NCBI GenBank assembly: GCA_008692225.1
Contig: VICG01000002.1
Location: 3,267,001 to 3,331,000, forward strand
DNA length: 64,000 nucleotides
From: Monilinia fructicola
Taxonomy: Eukaryota > Ascomycota > Leotiomycetes > Helotiales > Sclerotiniaceae
Direction of reading: 5' to 3'
This document shows, piece by piece, positions 12,801 through 25,075 of the stretch. The notes beneath the pieces were generated by a model that was given only the letters and a program-made list of their open reading frames with translations, had not been told where the DNA came from and searched no databases. Made by a program: the position numbers and the translations under genes. The first letter of the stretch is position 1, and each line of letters starts with the position of its first letter.

Positions 12801-15800
12801 CCGCCGGTCAATCAGAAATAACCACATTTCAAGGCGTAAATTTCTGTTTTGCTTTAGAAACATATGTCAGCATGAAGAGATGCGTGAGTCGCCAATCTGG
12901 AAAGCCATGGAGGGATCGGCAAGGGAATTTTCCATGTCGAGCCCTCCTTTGATGGATTTTATCGCTAGCCGCAGTGGAATATGTATGATTCCTCTTCACC
13001 TCTTTCAGACGATATTATGGGGCGTTGAAGGCTTGCAACTATTTGAGGAAGGTGATTGATTAGCGTTTGTCATACTTCCAACAGATGGAATGCATATCTA
13101 GAAATGCGATCTGTCAGATGCATCGTGTAGCGAAATGAAGCACCCACATTTGCATGTGCAGAAGAAAGCATTGGAGAAGGAATGCACAGAATGGGTACAG
13201 GTGATGAGGGGTAACCTTCAAGTCTCGTAAAGAGTTTCATTAATAGCCTGTCATACATACATTCACCCCATTATGAATCATTGTACTAACCTTTGCTAAA
13301 GGCCCTTTGCTGGAGACAGTCGTTAAAATATGGTGGAGATAAACTCGGTTCGGAAAGCTACGTCTTGCTGTATGCTCATGCAAGTAAAATCATTTTAGGA
13401 ATCCACCTTGTCGTTATGTGCATGAAGAATTTTGGGCAAAGAGTTATCCGCGATATCCGTCGTTATCCTAATTGGACTGCCAATATTAAGGGTTTTGAGC
13501 AAAGTACGAACGAGTAAGCAGAAACCTATCATTTATTCTCTGTTTTCTCTCTTCGCCGGTTAGATAGTTACATATGGACAAGAAAAGATTTCCCAACAAG
13601 GCTCTGCCAAGATATGCAACTAAACAATCCCATCTCAACGCTGAACTGCTCTCGCACCATTCATCTTCAATTGAAAGCAAATACAACAGCCTTGGTGTGC
13701 AGGAATAAGTTGCGGTGCCACAATCATGGTGTATTTGGTAAAGATGATTGTGAATACGCTGGACGCCATGACTGTGCGAAGGGTCTTCGGGTCTTCAGCT
13801 CTTCAATTATCCTGCGTATGAGCGCACTTGCGCTGAAATGTACATGGAGTGATATGTCCGTACCCGCTGCACGAGAACATGTTGCGTGAAGTCATACATC
13901 TATCATGTGATTTTACTTCTTCGTATACGACAACGTGAGAATGCACAAGCATTTAGCCCTTGCCCTTGTCGCCCTGCACATGCTGGCAGATGTACCGTAA
14001 CATGACCGCCTTGGACCTTGTTATTTTTGATTTTGGGGGCGAATCCGTAAGCTATTTCAAGTCCTGAGCCTTGAGTCTTGAGTCTTACCTGTGGTAGCTT
14101 TCCAGACACTATACTCATGCGATTGGCACAATATAGAATGATTTTGAACGTGGAAGCAGACTCGCAGGTTAATTATTGTGGGTAAAGGTGCTATCCCCAG
14201 ATATTCATAAATTCCAAGGTTCTATCCTGGCATCGTCAGTGGGGTTGGTTCTACCTACGCAAGCAAGCATCTCATTATTATTTTCGTTTCATCGGACAAT
14301 CGGACTACTTGCCAGATGCGAGGGGTCGTTTCTACCGTAGCGGCTTCAACGGTACGGAGTACCACTGTAGATCAAACATGTGGGCACAGGGTTTCAAGGT
14401 TCAAGGCTTGCGTTGAAAAAGCTTCCAGAAGGATTCGAGAAGCTATTCTCGTCCGCTGCTCATGAGGATATTTATTGATTGGCTAGTTTCATAAAACTGG
14501 CCACACAATAGAAACAAAATATCAGGTCCACGAGTACTCCGTAATATGAGATTGTCTGTATCATGCAGATTAATTGATTCGCAAGTACAGTGTAGGATCA
14601 TTGATGATAAAAATCAGATCATGGATCAAGGAATTCGATGACACCGAACAGAGGCAACGTTGATGCCGGTACTTTCGATGGCAAGGTAGTAGTAGTATCT
14701 CTGTTTATATAGGTATGCAAACGTTTTGTCAATAGAAATCAGGATGTGATCACGCCACACTTCCAACAGCTGGTGTTGGTTGTCGCTGAGGTGGGAGACG
14801 TAAGATGTTGGAAAGCATACATTACATATGCGTAAACGTATGGGTCTTACGATATGTATTGACGCAATGATGGGAGGTACACAGCCGCAGCGTTTCGCCC
14901 AAGAATTAAGCACGTTTTGAGACTTTCCTCGCACCGAAGGAGAGATCGTTCTTGTTATTTTGCTCGACTTCTCGAAGGATCTTCCTAGATGGAAAGGAAA
15001 CTCGAGGGTTTTCGCTCGCAAAGAAGGAGAAAAGGAAAGCTTGCAGTGTTGAAAGAAGATTTCCTCGGATCAGTTGATGAATGTACTGTACACAGACAGA
15101 TAAAGTATACATTCTGTGACTCTATCGAATGACGCCAAGCAAGCAACATGCAGTTACAGTACAGCGTCGTATGTACAGAATATGGAGAGACATGACGAGT
15201 TTGTGCGTCGCATCGCTAAATGCATTTTTGCCGTAAGCCCAGAAATTCAAGAATAATCGAAATAGCATGACGACCCCTCAAGGAAACAGTAAATGTTGTA
15301 TCTGTTTGACGGCTTATAGATTGAATTATTCAATTGGTAGAATTCCATGAAGTATAACAATTCCATACCCATCAAAATGGTCTGAATGAGCAAAAATGAT
15401 AATTGATCCACGTATGAACAGAGTACGGAGTCAGTATATACAGTAGGACTTACTTACCATTTGGAAGTAATCTCTTGCGCTGCTCATCGGTGATGATTGA
15501 CCTTATGATTTCGACATTGCATTAGAAGAGATTAAGCAGGTCGGTCCTGTTGGCTAGTAGTCCCTAAGTAACGGGGCTATCGAGCAGATCTCTTTTAAGT
15601 ACACCAAGGTACGAATGCACATTGGATTGTGCATATGGAGTACATATTTATTGTATCAAGCTTCATTTATCATAATCACGAGCGCAATCCTTATCTCAAG
15701 GTATTCGGGAATTAGCACCCGTCTCTATTCTTCGGTACTCTTCGGTTCGTTGGCGCCCCTTTTGTAATAATTAAAACAGCAGAAAGCAATTAGATACATT

Positions 15801-16655
15801 TCTCGCTAAGGGGGGAAAGTTGAATGTGAGCTAATCACGCTGCAACACTTACGGGAAGCAAAAACGGTATGTGTGCACGTACGTATGCATGTATGTATAT
15901 ATAATTATATATATACAGTATGTAATATGTATACAGTATGTATAAGGCCCTGTCCGATATTCTAGGCTGATTTTCCCCGAAGATCCAATAGAACGGTTGA
16001 CGCAGCAAGGATACCTACAGTAGTAATCCCGTCACATAGAAGGCACAGGAGGGAAAAAGAAAAGCTGAGAGAAGGGGGAATTGATTCTAAAATCCGATGC
16101 CGTTTTAAATACGAACATCATTGCAATTTAGTTTGGTAGCGGTAATGAACTGAGAAAGAAAGATACTGTACGGAGTAGATACGATACGGGATTGAAATAT
16201 CTACCTAGGCAACCAGGTCGGTCCTGTACAGAATATAGTCTGCAAGACTGCAAGTACCAAACTCTGATCAATCTTAGCCCTACCTCACGGAATAAACTTT
16301 CACGAGTATCCTTTCCGACTGCCATTCAGCTAACCTTATCCCACTCGCAGAAATTTTCTGATACTTGTCAAAAGATCACATCTTCATCATTACTGTAGAG
16401 AAATGCACGACAGCACATTTTGAGTCTTGCAAAGAGATTATCTCATGCTCGAACCCCCCACTCTCTATCCACTTGCATTGCAGAGTAATGAAGCTAATCC
16501 TTCCATATGCTAATAACATTGCAGTAGGTACTAAGGACTTGGAGAGTTTACAGTAGCAAAGCCGAGCACTGCCAGGCCATAACTCCCCTCTTTATTTCTT
16601 GTGCTATAACAGGTTACTGTACATTTTTGGTTTTCATTCCGTTCATTATTACTCC

Positions 16656-16685
16656 TACTGTACTGTACTGTACTGTACTGCACTG
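16656..16685. repeat. Microsatellite (TACTG)n
   Basis: Five perfect TACTG units are followed by one CACTG unit. The same pentamer family occurs singly or doubly at many nearby places. Confidence 0.8.
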
Positions 16686-18592
16686 TAGTACCCCCGCCGT
16701 CGACGGGCCTTTCTCATAGCGGCGACAAGGATTTACTCTTCGCATCCGGACCTGCCCTTCCCTAATCCTTCAACCTTGAATATGTTTCCAAGCAACGTGC
16801 CGGCCCAAATCCTGTCTTGGTTGTACGCTGTAGACATCTTACCCTACCAGTATTAGCGGTTCCGTACCCAGCACTTACTGTACGTGTGATCCGAATCCCG
16901 AGCAACGCACCTTTCAGGCTCTAAATTACTTACAACAGTCCTTTGCCTACCACGGTAGCAAGGCTAGGATGAGAGAAAACAATCACGCATCTCTGCTGTG
17001 GGCTTTTGTGAGAATGAAACATTATCGTCACCATTGCCAAGAGCCGAGAAGGAATTTTCCATCCAGGCTTCCAAACATCGTATCATAATCGACATCGCCC
17101 GCCAGATCCTGCATCGCACAGAGCGCAACTTGTACCGAGGTGCATCGGTTTGTCAAGGCTACTGTAATGATTGATCCATCTTCGTCCGTTGTCTTCATTC
17201 TACGTGTGTATTCACGGGTTAGGAAGTCAACGCGCTGACTCACGAATAAACAACTAGGTAGGTAGCATTCACACGGCCAAGAGCTCTCCAAGAATAATTT
17301 TGGTCTTTCAAATTGGACTGGATCACAATGTTTCAGCGACTCAAAATCATAAATAAGCATTGGAGAAAAATATAATTCGATCAGAACCACACGATCAACA
17401 AAACTACAGTATCCAATTGTTTAAAAATAGTCTGATTGCCTTTGTTGGCCCAATTTGCCTTCTTGCCGGGTAGGATCTTCAACACGCCAGGGGGGGAGAG
17501 GGCAAAGAGTAATCCAAGATGATCAAAAAATTTCCTAGGTAATCACCAAAAGACGATTTCTGCCAAATCAAGAATTCGATGAGGAATAACCGAATTTGTT
17601 GCTTCGATCCTTTCTCTGATTGCAAGGAAGCGCCATGGCTACCCTGGTTTATACATCCTCCCAAGAAATACAGTACAGTACTGTAAGGAGGAGACGGCCT
17701 CAGCTCGTAATACGTTGGTTGTGCTACGGTATCTCGGGGGGACTCAACTAATCAACAACCTGGACAGGCAGACAAGGCGAAACATCAATGCTGCTGTTTG
17801 GCTTACACGCCATGAAAATTACATACGATGCAGGGAATATAGCACATGGGGCAAGCATCAGCTTTCTTGTGATGCGCGCGACCTCCTACGCTCATTGGCT
17901 GTGAATTTGAGGAGGTTTGAGCCTTATGACGGAAGTTCCTGACTTCCCTGACGGCTGTGCTGATCGGTGCGACGGGCGTAATCTTTTGCTTAATTCAAAG
18001 AAGTGGGATGCGTCTGGTGGGATCTTCCTTGGGCTTGGCTGGACAGGAAGAGAGGTACTAAGGTAGGCTGGTAGGTCGAGTGAATGGCTGTGCGAGAAAT
18101 AACGACATGCAGTGTATGCATCAGTGTGCTGTATCCCCATCTCTCTCAGAGGCATGTGATATGATAGCACATCGGTGCAAGATCGAAGGTAGTGCGGACA
18201 TATGTCCTGTCCTCAGTACGATAGCATTAAGGTTTCTCGGGTGGGATTGAGGGGCAAGTGAGAAAACTCTGTACCGTAAGGTTACTTACTGTACGAAGTA
18301 CACAGTTGCTTTCCAAAAAGGTTATCGGTGCTTCATTTTCGATCCACTCATCGAAGCACACTTCACGCGTGCTTACAGTAGATATGCCTCTAGTGATCCC
18401 CCCAACTAACCTACCTAGGTTCAACATGATATGCTTTCAAACACGCACGTCCTGTACTGTACAGCTTTCAATGTTTCTTCCCTCTCAGGCTTCTCACGTC
18501 CCTATGCACTCCACTTCCGAGGTCCGAATGAAACTGGAAATGACACTTGTACACGAAGGTTTTTCATGGTCCATTATCGCTCGTCTTATCTC

Positions 18593-18643
18593 CATCCCAT
18601 CCCATCCCATCCCATCCCATCCCATCCTAACCTAACCTAACCT
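18593..18643. repeat. (CATCC)n followed by (CCTAA)n
   Basis: About seven CATCC units run straight into three CCTAA units. The second block resembles a TTAGG telomere-type word, but it is too short and lacks the fungal TTAGGG hexamer, so a telomere origin is not supported. Confidence 0.75.
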
Positions 18644-20853
18644 ACTCGCCGCTGGCCTCATGCATGAACTCACTCTCTAGTCCGCTTGCACATCGCCTTG
18701 TAGGCTTGTATACATACAGTACTTACATCTCTCTCCTTATCCATGTTTCCCGGCGCGTCATGCCCACCCGTAAGTGACAACCTTGCTGGAGCTGGGACAC
18801 AGCTGGGCTACGGAGGCTACTCCTCGGACAAGGTGACACACAGGCACGCATAACCCTCCCGTACGTGACATTATTTGACCCAAGAGTATGTAATTACATG
18901 CGGCATGGGGGGCCACCGCACTGTGCTGTCCCCTCTTCCGAATCAAAACAAACCACATTGCCCACATTCACATCTCACCGAGCAGCAGAAGGGAGCGCGG
19001 ATGGCATCATTTGCACGCCAAGCGTAGGAGCGAGGCCGTGAGAGGACCCTGTCCCGAATGGGCACTTACGAAGACCCGAAGAAGACGTTGGGATCTGGTG
19101 AATGGGTCTCTTATCTAATTACCTTGGTCTCGTGTTTCCTTTACCAGCAAGCAAGACGAACGGGTGGAATCTTCTACGCACCAAGTCAAATTTTAGTCGA
19201 AGCGGTGAGGGAAGGTTGGGGGTTAGAAAATGGTAAATATATTGATGAACATGCACAATGGGGGGGACGGAGGGAAGGTGAAGGGAGCAAGCAAATGTAG
19301 AAAGTGCTGCCTTCCCGAGCCAGAGAGGGGTATTGGGTTATAATTGGATCCCTCTGATATCACCGTGTGCCAACGAAGCAGATTGCTTCGTCGGTTTGGC
19401 TCTCGCTCTTGATGCCCATGCCGATGCTCTCTGTAGCCATGCCATGTTCCTGCTTCTCCTGATGCTCGTCCCCCTGTTGCCGAATATGTGACCACGAGAC
19501 CTACTTTATCACAGGTGAACAGTGAACAGCGTTTAGATCAATCATTACAGCGCGAGAGACTAAAGCTCGATGCGGGGAATTCGGTTGGTTACGGTAGGTT
19601 GCTGGTGGGATGAGATGGGATTAATGCAAAGGACGATGCTGTGGCAGTGAAGTGAGACAGGGTAGCCAAGCATGGCATGCAGTAGGTAAAGGCAGTGCAG
19701 CGTTTCTCTGCACCGCACTGCGCAATTGCTTGTGTGGATGATGAGACGATGAGACAACCTGTTAGACATCTACTTGGTCCCTTCTTCTGGGGACTTGGGT
19801 TCGTTTCCTCGGCTTCGGGTTCCAATCACGACGCGGCCTGGTCAGAGATTGTGAATTGGGTTTTGGATGTCTCCTCTGCGCTTTGGGGCGGGTTTGCGCC
19901 CCCAATATGTGAATGTGATGCCCCCGAAATATCATGGAATTAATAGTGTCCTTATAGCCCCCATCCTTGCTGCTTCTCAACGTCGGTGTTTCTATTTGAA
20001 GCAATTGATCTTGGGACGTTAACCTGCTTTTTACTCGACTTACATGTCGCCTCAAGGTATCTCTTATCTGCGCGAGGACGGACGTTCAAATGCATCTTGA
20101 TCTGGAAGTGCTTCCTCACTTGCATCTTCCATGTAGATATCCATGCTTATTCATCTATATCGTACCTTCTTCCATAGATCCCGTAGATACATACATCCAT
20201 CCATCCTCTCCACGACGACCGCAAGGTTGCTCGACCAGTATTAATTTGCATTAACCTTCTCTCGTTTCAAACAATTCACGAGAGAAGTCAGGATAAGCTC
20301 ATAACGTGTATCCATCCATATCCAAGGCCCCCTTCCCACCCTCCAATTTACGACTTGCATCTACTGTCGTCCGGACCACATCGACTGACTACCTTGTTCC
20401 TTGTCCCTCCCTCAGCACGACAGCTCCTCCATCGACAGACGAGACGGGAAGGCGACTTACTCGCTCCCTAGTCAACCCAGCACCGTAAGGCTTAACATCA
20501 TTTTCGCACCTCGAACGACCTGCCTCCCTGCCTCCCTCCCTACTGCACCTCCCTCCCTCCTACCTAGTACCTACCACCTACCCCTTATGCCTGATGAATC
20601 ACGTCTCAAACGTCGGAACCCCATTTTTAAAAGGCATAAGGCGAAGGAAGCCAGTGGGTAAAGCCGTGGGCTCAATCAGAAGTCTCATCTCAAGTCATCT
20701 CATCTAATTTCATTTCAATTCATTTCATTTCATGTCAAGTCGTGTCAATTCATGTCAATTCAGGAGGGGGGTCTCATTAACCTTTCGGGGTCTCGAGAGT
20801 TTTCCTCCCAATCGATAAGAGAGAAGAAACGATTGAAAAGGGGGCCAGGGAGG

Positions 20854-20895
20854 CACTGGGCACTGGGCACTGGGCACTGGGCACTGGGCACTGGG
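20854..20895. repeat. Minisatellite (CACTGGG)6
   Basis: Six perfect copies of the heptamer CACTGGG in tandem. A GGAAGG-type purine tract follows at 20941-20967. The absence of any mismatch suggests recent expansion. Confidence 0.9.
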
Positions 20896-21052
20896 CAGGT
20901 CGGTGGGTGGGGAGGAGGTATTGAGAGAATATGGAAAAACGGGGAAGGGGAAGGGGAAGGGGAAGAAAATGAGTGATCGATCACCTTACTGTATGGGAAA
21001 ATCCTAATAAAAACTTCTCCATTCAACTTCTCTTTATCAAGTAAGATTATAG

Positions 21053-21132
21053 ATGATGATGATGATGATTATTGTTGTTATTACTATTATTATTATATTA
21101 TTATTATTATTGTTGTTGTTATTACTATTATT
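21053..21132. repeat. Microsatellite tract GAT then TTA/TTG
   Basis: GAT triplets give way to mixed TTA, TTG and ATT triplets for about 80 bases. Confidence 0.8.
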
Positions 21133-21649
21133 ATAATCCAAAATAAGAGTAACAGAACCCGCGGGCTAATGTTCACATCTGGAGATTGGCACTTTTCAAT
21201 TTGGGGAGGGGGGAGAGAGATTTGACTGACGTATTGGTGTTGGAGCGTAATTGTGAGCTGCTACTTGTAGGTAGCTAGTAATTAGCTGCTGCTGCTGCTG
21301 ACTGTATGACATTCATCATTCATGCAACTAATAACTCCCGATGATGACCATGACACTCAACCAGCTCCGTCCAGCTCAGCTACACCCGACACAACAAGAA
21401 TCGACATGGAGACTTGCCAAGCCAAGATTCTGCGGATGGTTTAGGACCTCTAGGGCTCTGACTTGTTGTGCGGAGTTATACAAGATGACTAGAGAGATGG
21501 GATTGTCATTATTCACAATATCATTGACATGACCAGTGACCACCAATCTCTAATTAGCCTTGCCTACCTGGGTCATTAGTATTTACCTACAGTAGTACTC
21601 ACATCCAACCTTCACTCGCCTAGGTAAGATACTACCAGATAGATATCTA

Positions 21650-21716
21650 TCTACCTAATTACCTACCTAGTACCTACCTACCTAGTATCTACCTACCTAC
21701 CTACCTACCTACCTAC
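21650..21716. repeat. Microsatellite (CTAC)n
   Basis: Tandem CTAC tetramers, interrupted at first and perfect towards the end. Complementary TAGGTAGG words reappear at 21964-21994. Confidence 0.85.
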
Positions 21717-22067
21717 CCGTGGACCCATTAGACAATTTACTAGATACCGTAGACACAACAGAAGCATCGATATCAAACCACCTCACTCGCTCACCAGTCT
21801 CTCTCTTATTCCTCATTAGTCATAGAACAACAAACAAACACACTCACACACTCACTCACTCACTTCATCCTGAACAGCTTTTCAGACCGAAACCTTTAAT
21901 TCCCTTATTACTATCTCCAGCTATACCTACTTTACTCTTGCAGGTTATTAGGCGCCTCCCTAGTTAGGTAGGTATATTCCATGATTAGGTAGGTAGTAAA
22001 TACGGTAATTAGGTAATAATTCTAATATCTAATTGATAAACGAGGCCTTGTAGGAAGGGAGAGCTGG

Positions 22068-22600
22068 TTATTTATTATTTATTATTTATTATTTATTATT
22101 TATTATTTATTATTTATTATTTATTATTTATTATTTATTATTTATTATTTATTATTTATTATTTATTATTTATTATTTATTATTTATTATTTATTATTAT
22201 TATTATTATTTATTATTATTATTATTTATTTATTATTTATTATTTATTATTTATTATATTTATTATTTATTATATTATTATTTATTATTATTTATTATTT
22301 ATTATTTATTATTTTATTATTTATTTATTATATTATTTATTATTATTTATTATTTATTATTTATTATTTATTATTTATTATTTATTATTTATTATTTATT
22401 ATTTATTATTTATTATTTATTATTATTTATTATTTTTATTATTTATTATTTATTATTTATTATTATTATTATTTTTATTATTTATTATTTATTATTTATT
22501 ATTTATTATTATTTATTATTTATTATTATTTATTTTTATTATTATTTATTATTTATTATTTATTATTTATTATTTATTATTTTTATTTTTATTATTTAGA
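22068..22600. repeat. Long AT-only satellite-like tract, heptamer TTTATTA
   Basis: About 530 bases consist only of A and T, built from the heptamer TTTATTA with register slips. The first ~120 bases are nearly perfect; the middle has interruptions such as extra TTA triplets or TTTTTA. It lies about 2.5 kb upstream of the phospholipase C start codon. Such tracts are prone to slippage and to assembly length error. Confidence 0.9.
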
Positions 22601-23879
22601 TTATTATTCATTACTATCATCTATCTATTGCTATCGTCTATCTATAATTATACCTTCCTAATTATATTCTTTTAATATCCATTCATCTGCCTATTAATTA
22701 ACTTTTAGAAAGAACTTGGAATCATCAACCTTCTACAATGTTCCAACCTTATCTACTTTATGCACCAACAAAAGATAAAAAAAGAAGAGTTAGTAATTAG
22801 TAGTGGAGGCTATTAGCTAGATAGAAAAAGAGAAAGCTTTTTGTTTGATTCTTTGAAAGAAGATGAGAGAAAGAGGAAAGGAAGAGAGAAAGAAAGAAAG
22901 AAAAAAAGAGAAGAGAGTTTTCAAGAAAACAAGAGTATTCAAGATTCTTATTCATTCATTCATCGTCATTATACATACATCCAGATATTTACATACTAGA
23001 TACATACATAGATAGATACATAGATACAGATACATTCATTCATTTATTATTATTGTTGTTATTATTATTGACTCATTCACTCATTCATTCATTCATCTAT
23101 CGCCAATATCAATCATATCATCACACTTTTTCACTCCTTTATTTCCAATTTATTATTATTTCACTTGGTATTTGGTCAAGATTACATTCCTTTAAGAAAA
23201 AATATAATTTCCAAAACGATTTCTGTTTTCTTCCCTCCACCTTCCTCCCCTCCCCTCCCATCTCCATCTCCATCTCCCTCTCCCCCTCTTCTCCTACTCT
23301 TCCTTTCACATTACTCGAGTTACTTTGATTCGATTTATTTCAGTTCATCCTAATACAATAAACACCATACAATCCAATCCAATCAATTCGATTCGATTCA
23401 GTTCGATTTATAATACGGATACGATTTCACCAAAGTTTACTTGGTTACTTACTACCTACCTACCTTTCTATCTATCTACCTAATACATACGTACCATCCA
23501 TTCATCCATTCATCCACCCATCCATCCATCCATCCATCTATCCATACTACACTTACTACACTCACTACACTTACTACACATACAAACTCATTTTCTGAAT
23601 TACGAAATTAAACACAAAATCGACAATTCTCCCCCCTCTCTCTCTCCCTTCCTCCGTCTCTGAGTCTCTCATATTTATTACTTATTTATTTTAATATTTG
23701 GAAATTCCCCCCCTCCCCCTTCCAAAAAGGGAACGCAGAAAAGAGATTATTATAAAATTAATAATTATTCTTTGATTTCTTCAATATTTAAATTGAAATC
23801 AAGAAATCAAATCAATTTACCAACGAAAAGAACTCCACCTGCGTGCATTTTCCACTGCACAATACCGTCCTCCCCCAGC

Positions 23880-24045
23880 ATTTTTTTCTCCTTCTATTTC
23901 TTCTACTAGTTCTACTAGTTCTACTCTTCCTACTGCTACTTCTTCTACTCCTTCTTCTTCTACTACTTCTTCTACTACTTTATCTTCTTTTTCTCTTTCT
24001 TCTTCTTCTTCTTCTTCTCCTTCTCCTTCTTCTCTAGATTCTTTA
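23880..24045 (+). repeat. Polypyrimidine tract (CTT/CTAC triplets)
   Basis: A nearly pure pyrimidine run of TTC, CTT and TCTACT units upstream of the phospholipase C gene, with only scattered A and G. It is probably part of a promoter or leader. Confidence 0.75.
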
Positions 24046-24377
24046 CTTTACAAATAATCTATCGCCTAAAAGAGAAAGGGAAAAAACCTCCAGCTTCTAC
24101 AAACTACTCCCACCTGGGTTACTTATTTATTACTACCTACCTACCCACATCCTTACTACCTTTACCCATCCACGCTACTAAAGCTCTACTGGCACCAAGA
24201 TCACCTTCTATCTGCACGACCATCTGCAACCCATCTGCACCCATTACCTGCACCACTCACTACTGTACATGTACAGTACAGTACTGCACTGCACTGCACT
24301 CACTACTCACTCACTACTGTACTTACTATACTTACTATACGCAACCCACACCACCCACCCACCCACTCACTCACTCA

Positions 24378-24440
24378 CTACCATTGCCATTGCCATTACC
24401 ATTACCATCGCCATCGCCATCGCCATCGCCATTACCACTA
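24378..24440. repeat. Hexamer repeat (CCATTG/CCATCG)n
   Basis: About ten related hexamers in tandem (CCATTG, CCATTA, CCATCG), preceded by CACT/CACC tetramers and followed by CCACTA. Confidence 0.8.
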
Positions 24441-24723
24441 CCACAAAAAGTTACCCAATCCCCTCCCACGCCCTCCCCCCCCACCCACCACAATCAATCC
24501 TAGTCGAAATATTCAAAAAATCCTTCCTACCACCAAGGTCTTGAAATATTTCCTAAATTGGTCACTTACATCTGTGATTAACTACGATCGAATGCAAGAT
24601 CGTCCAGATCCGACGTCTCATTAACAGCTACATATAATTTAAGATTATTTAAGAGGAAAGAAGTGACAGGGTTTGGCGCAACCAATTCAATTTCCCATCT
24701 CAACCCCCCAATTACCCATACAC

Positions 24724-24835
24724 GAAAGAAAGAGGGAAAGAGGGAAAGAGGGAAAAAGGGAAAGAGGAAAAGAGGAAAAGAGGAAAAGAGGAAAAGAGGA
24801 AAAGAGGAAAAGAGGAAAAGAAAGAAAGCAAGAAC
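24724..24835. repeat. Purine minisatellite (GAGGAAAA/GAGGGAAA)n
   Basis: A run of GAGGGAAA units grades into GAGGAAAA units on the plus strand, over 110 bases without pyrimidines except at the edges. Short CATCCGT and CGACATT repeats follow to about 24936. It ends about 240 bases before the phospholipase C start codon, so it may lie in the leader. Confidence 0.8.
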
Positions 24836-25075
24836 GAAAGCATATAACGACTCATCCGTCATCCGTCATCCGTCATCCACCACTCAATACTCGACATTCG
24901 ACTTTCGACATTCGACATTCGACATTCGCCAAACATTAAAAGACATGCGCTCAATTATATCTACATGGTATAGTGTTCTCAGTCCAGAGTTCAGCTATTA
25001 GTTTATCATACAAAGTGGCGCCATTGGGCAATTCAATTCAAATCTTCTAGGGTTGTCTGTGAATTCACTTACAAG

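Larger units (their letters stand above)
9813..20853. other. Long intergenic region without an intact gene
   Basis: About 11 kb in which every ORF is short and none shows a recognisable domain or a splice path to a larger protein. From about 10.4 kb the sequence becomes less AT-rich. Recurrent short words are TACTGTAC/GTACAGTA (for example near 11705, 15085, 16165, 16660, 18285, 18455), TACGGAGTA or its complement (14353, 14535, 16169) and CATCCCATCCC tracts (near 11890 and 18600). A purine-pyrimidine alternating AT stretch lies near 15880-15950. Unannotated noncoding transcripts cannot be excluded. Confidence 0.5.
22601..25075 (+). promoter_or_regulatory. Upstream and probable leader region of phospholipase C gene
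   Basis: Gene-free DNA rich in pyrimidine tracts on the coding strand (about 23225-23300 and 23880-24045) and tetramer repeats (CATC near 23500-23545). CT-rich tracts are typical of transcription starts and long leaders of fungal genes. Several short ATG ORFs here would act as upstream ORFs if transcribed. The transcription start and any leader introns cannot be fixed from sequence alone. Confidence 0.4.

Noticed and set aside
18627..18643. Interstitial telomere repeat (CCTAA)3
   Set aside because: Only three units, pentamer not the fungal TTAGGG hexamer, and it grades from a CATCC microsatellite.
23843..24037. Leu-rich 64-aa ORF as a membrane peptide
   Set aside because: It is simply the translation of the CTT/TCT polypyrimidine tract.
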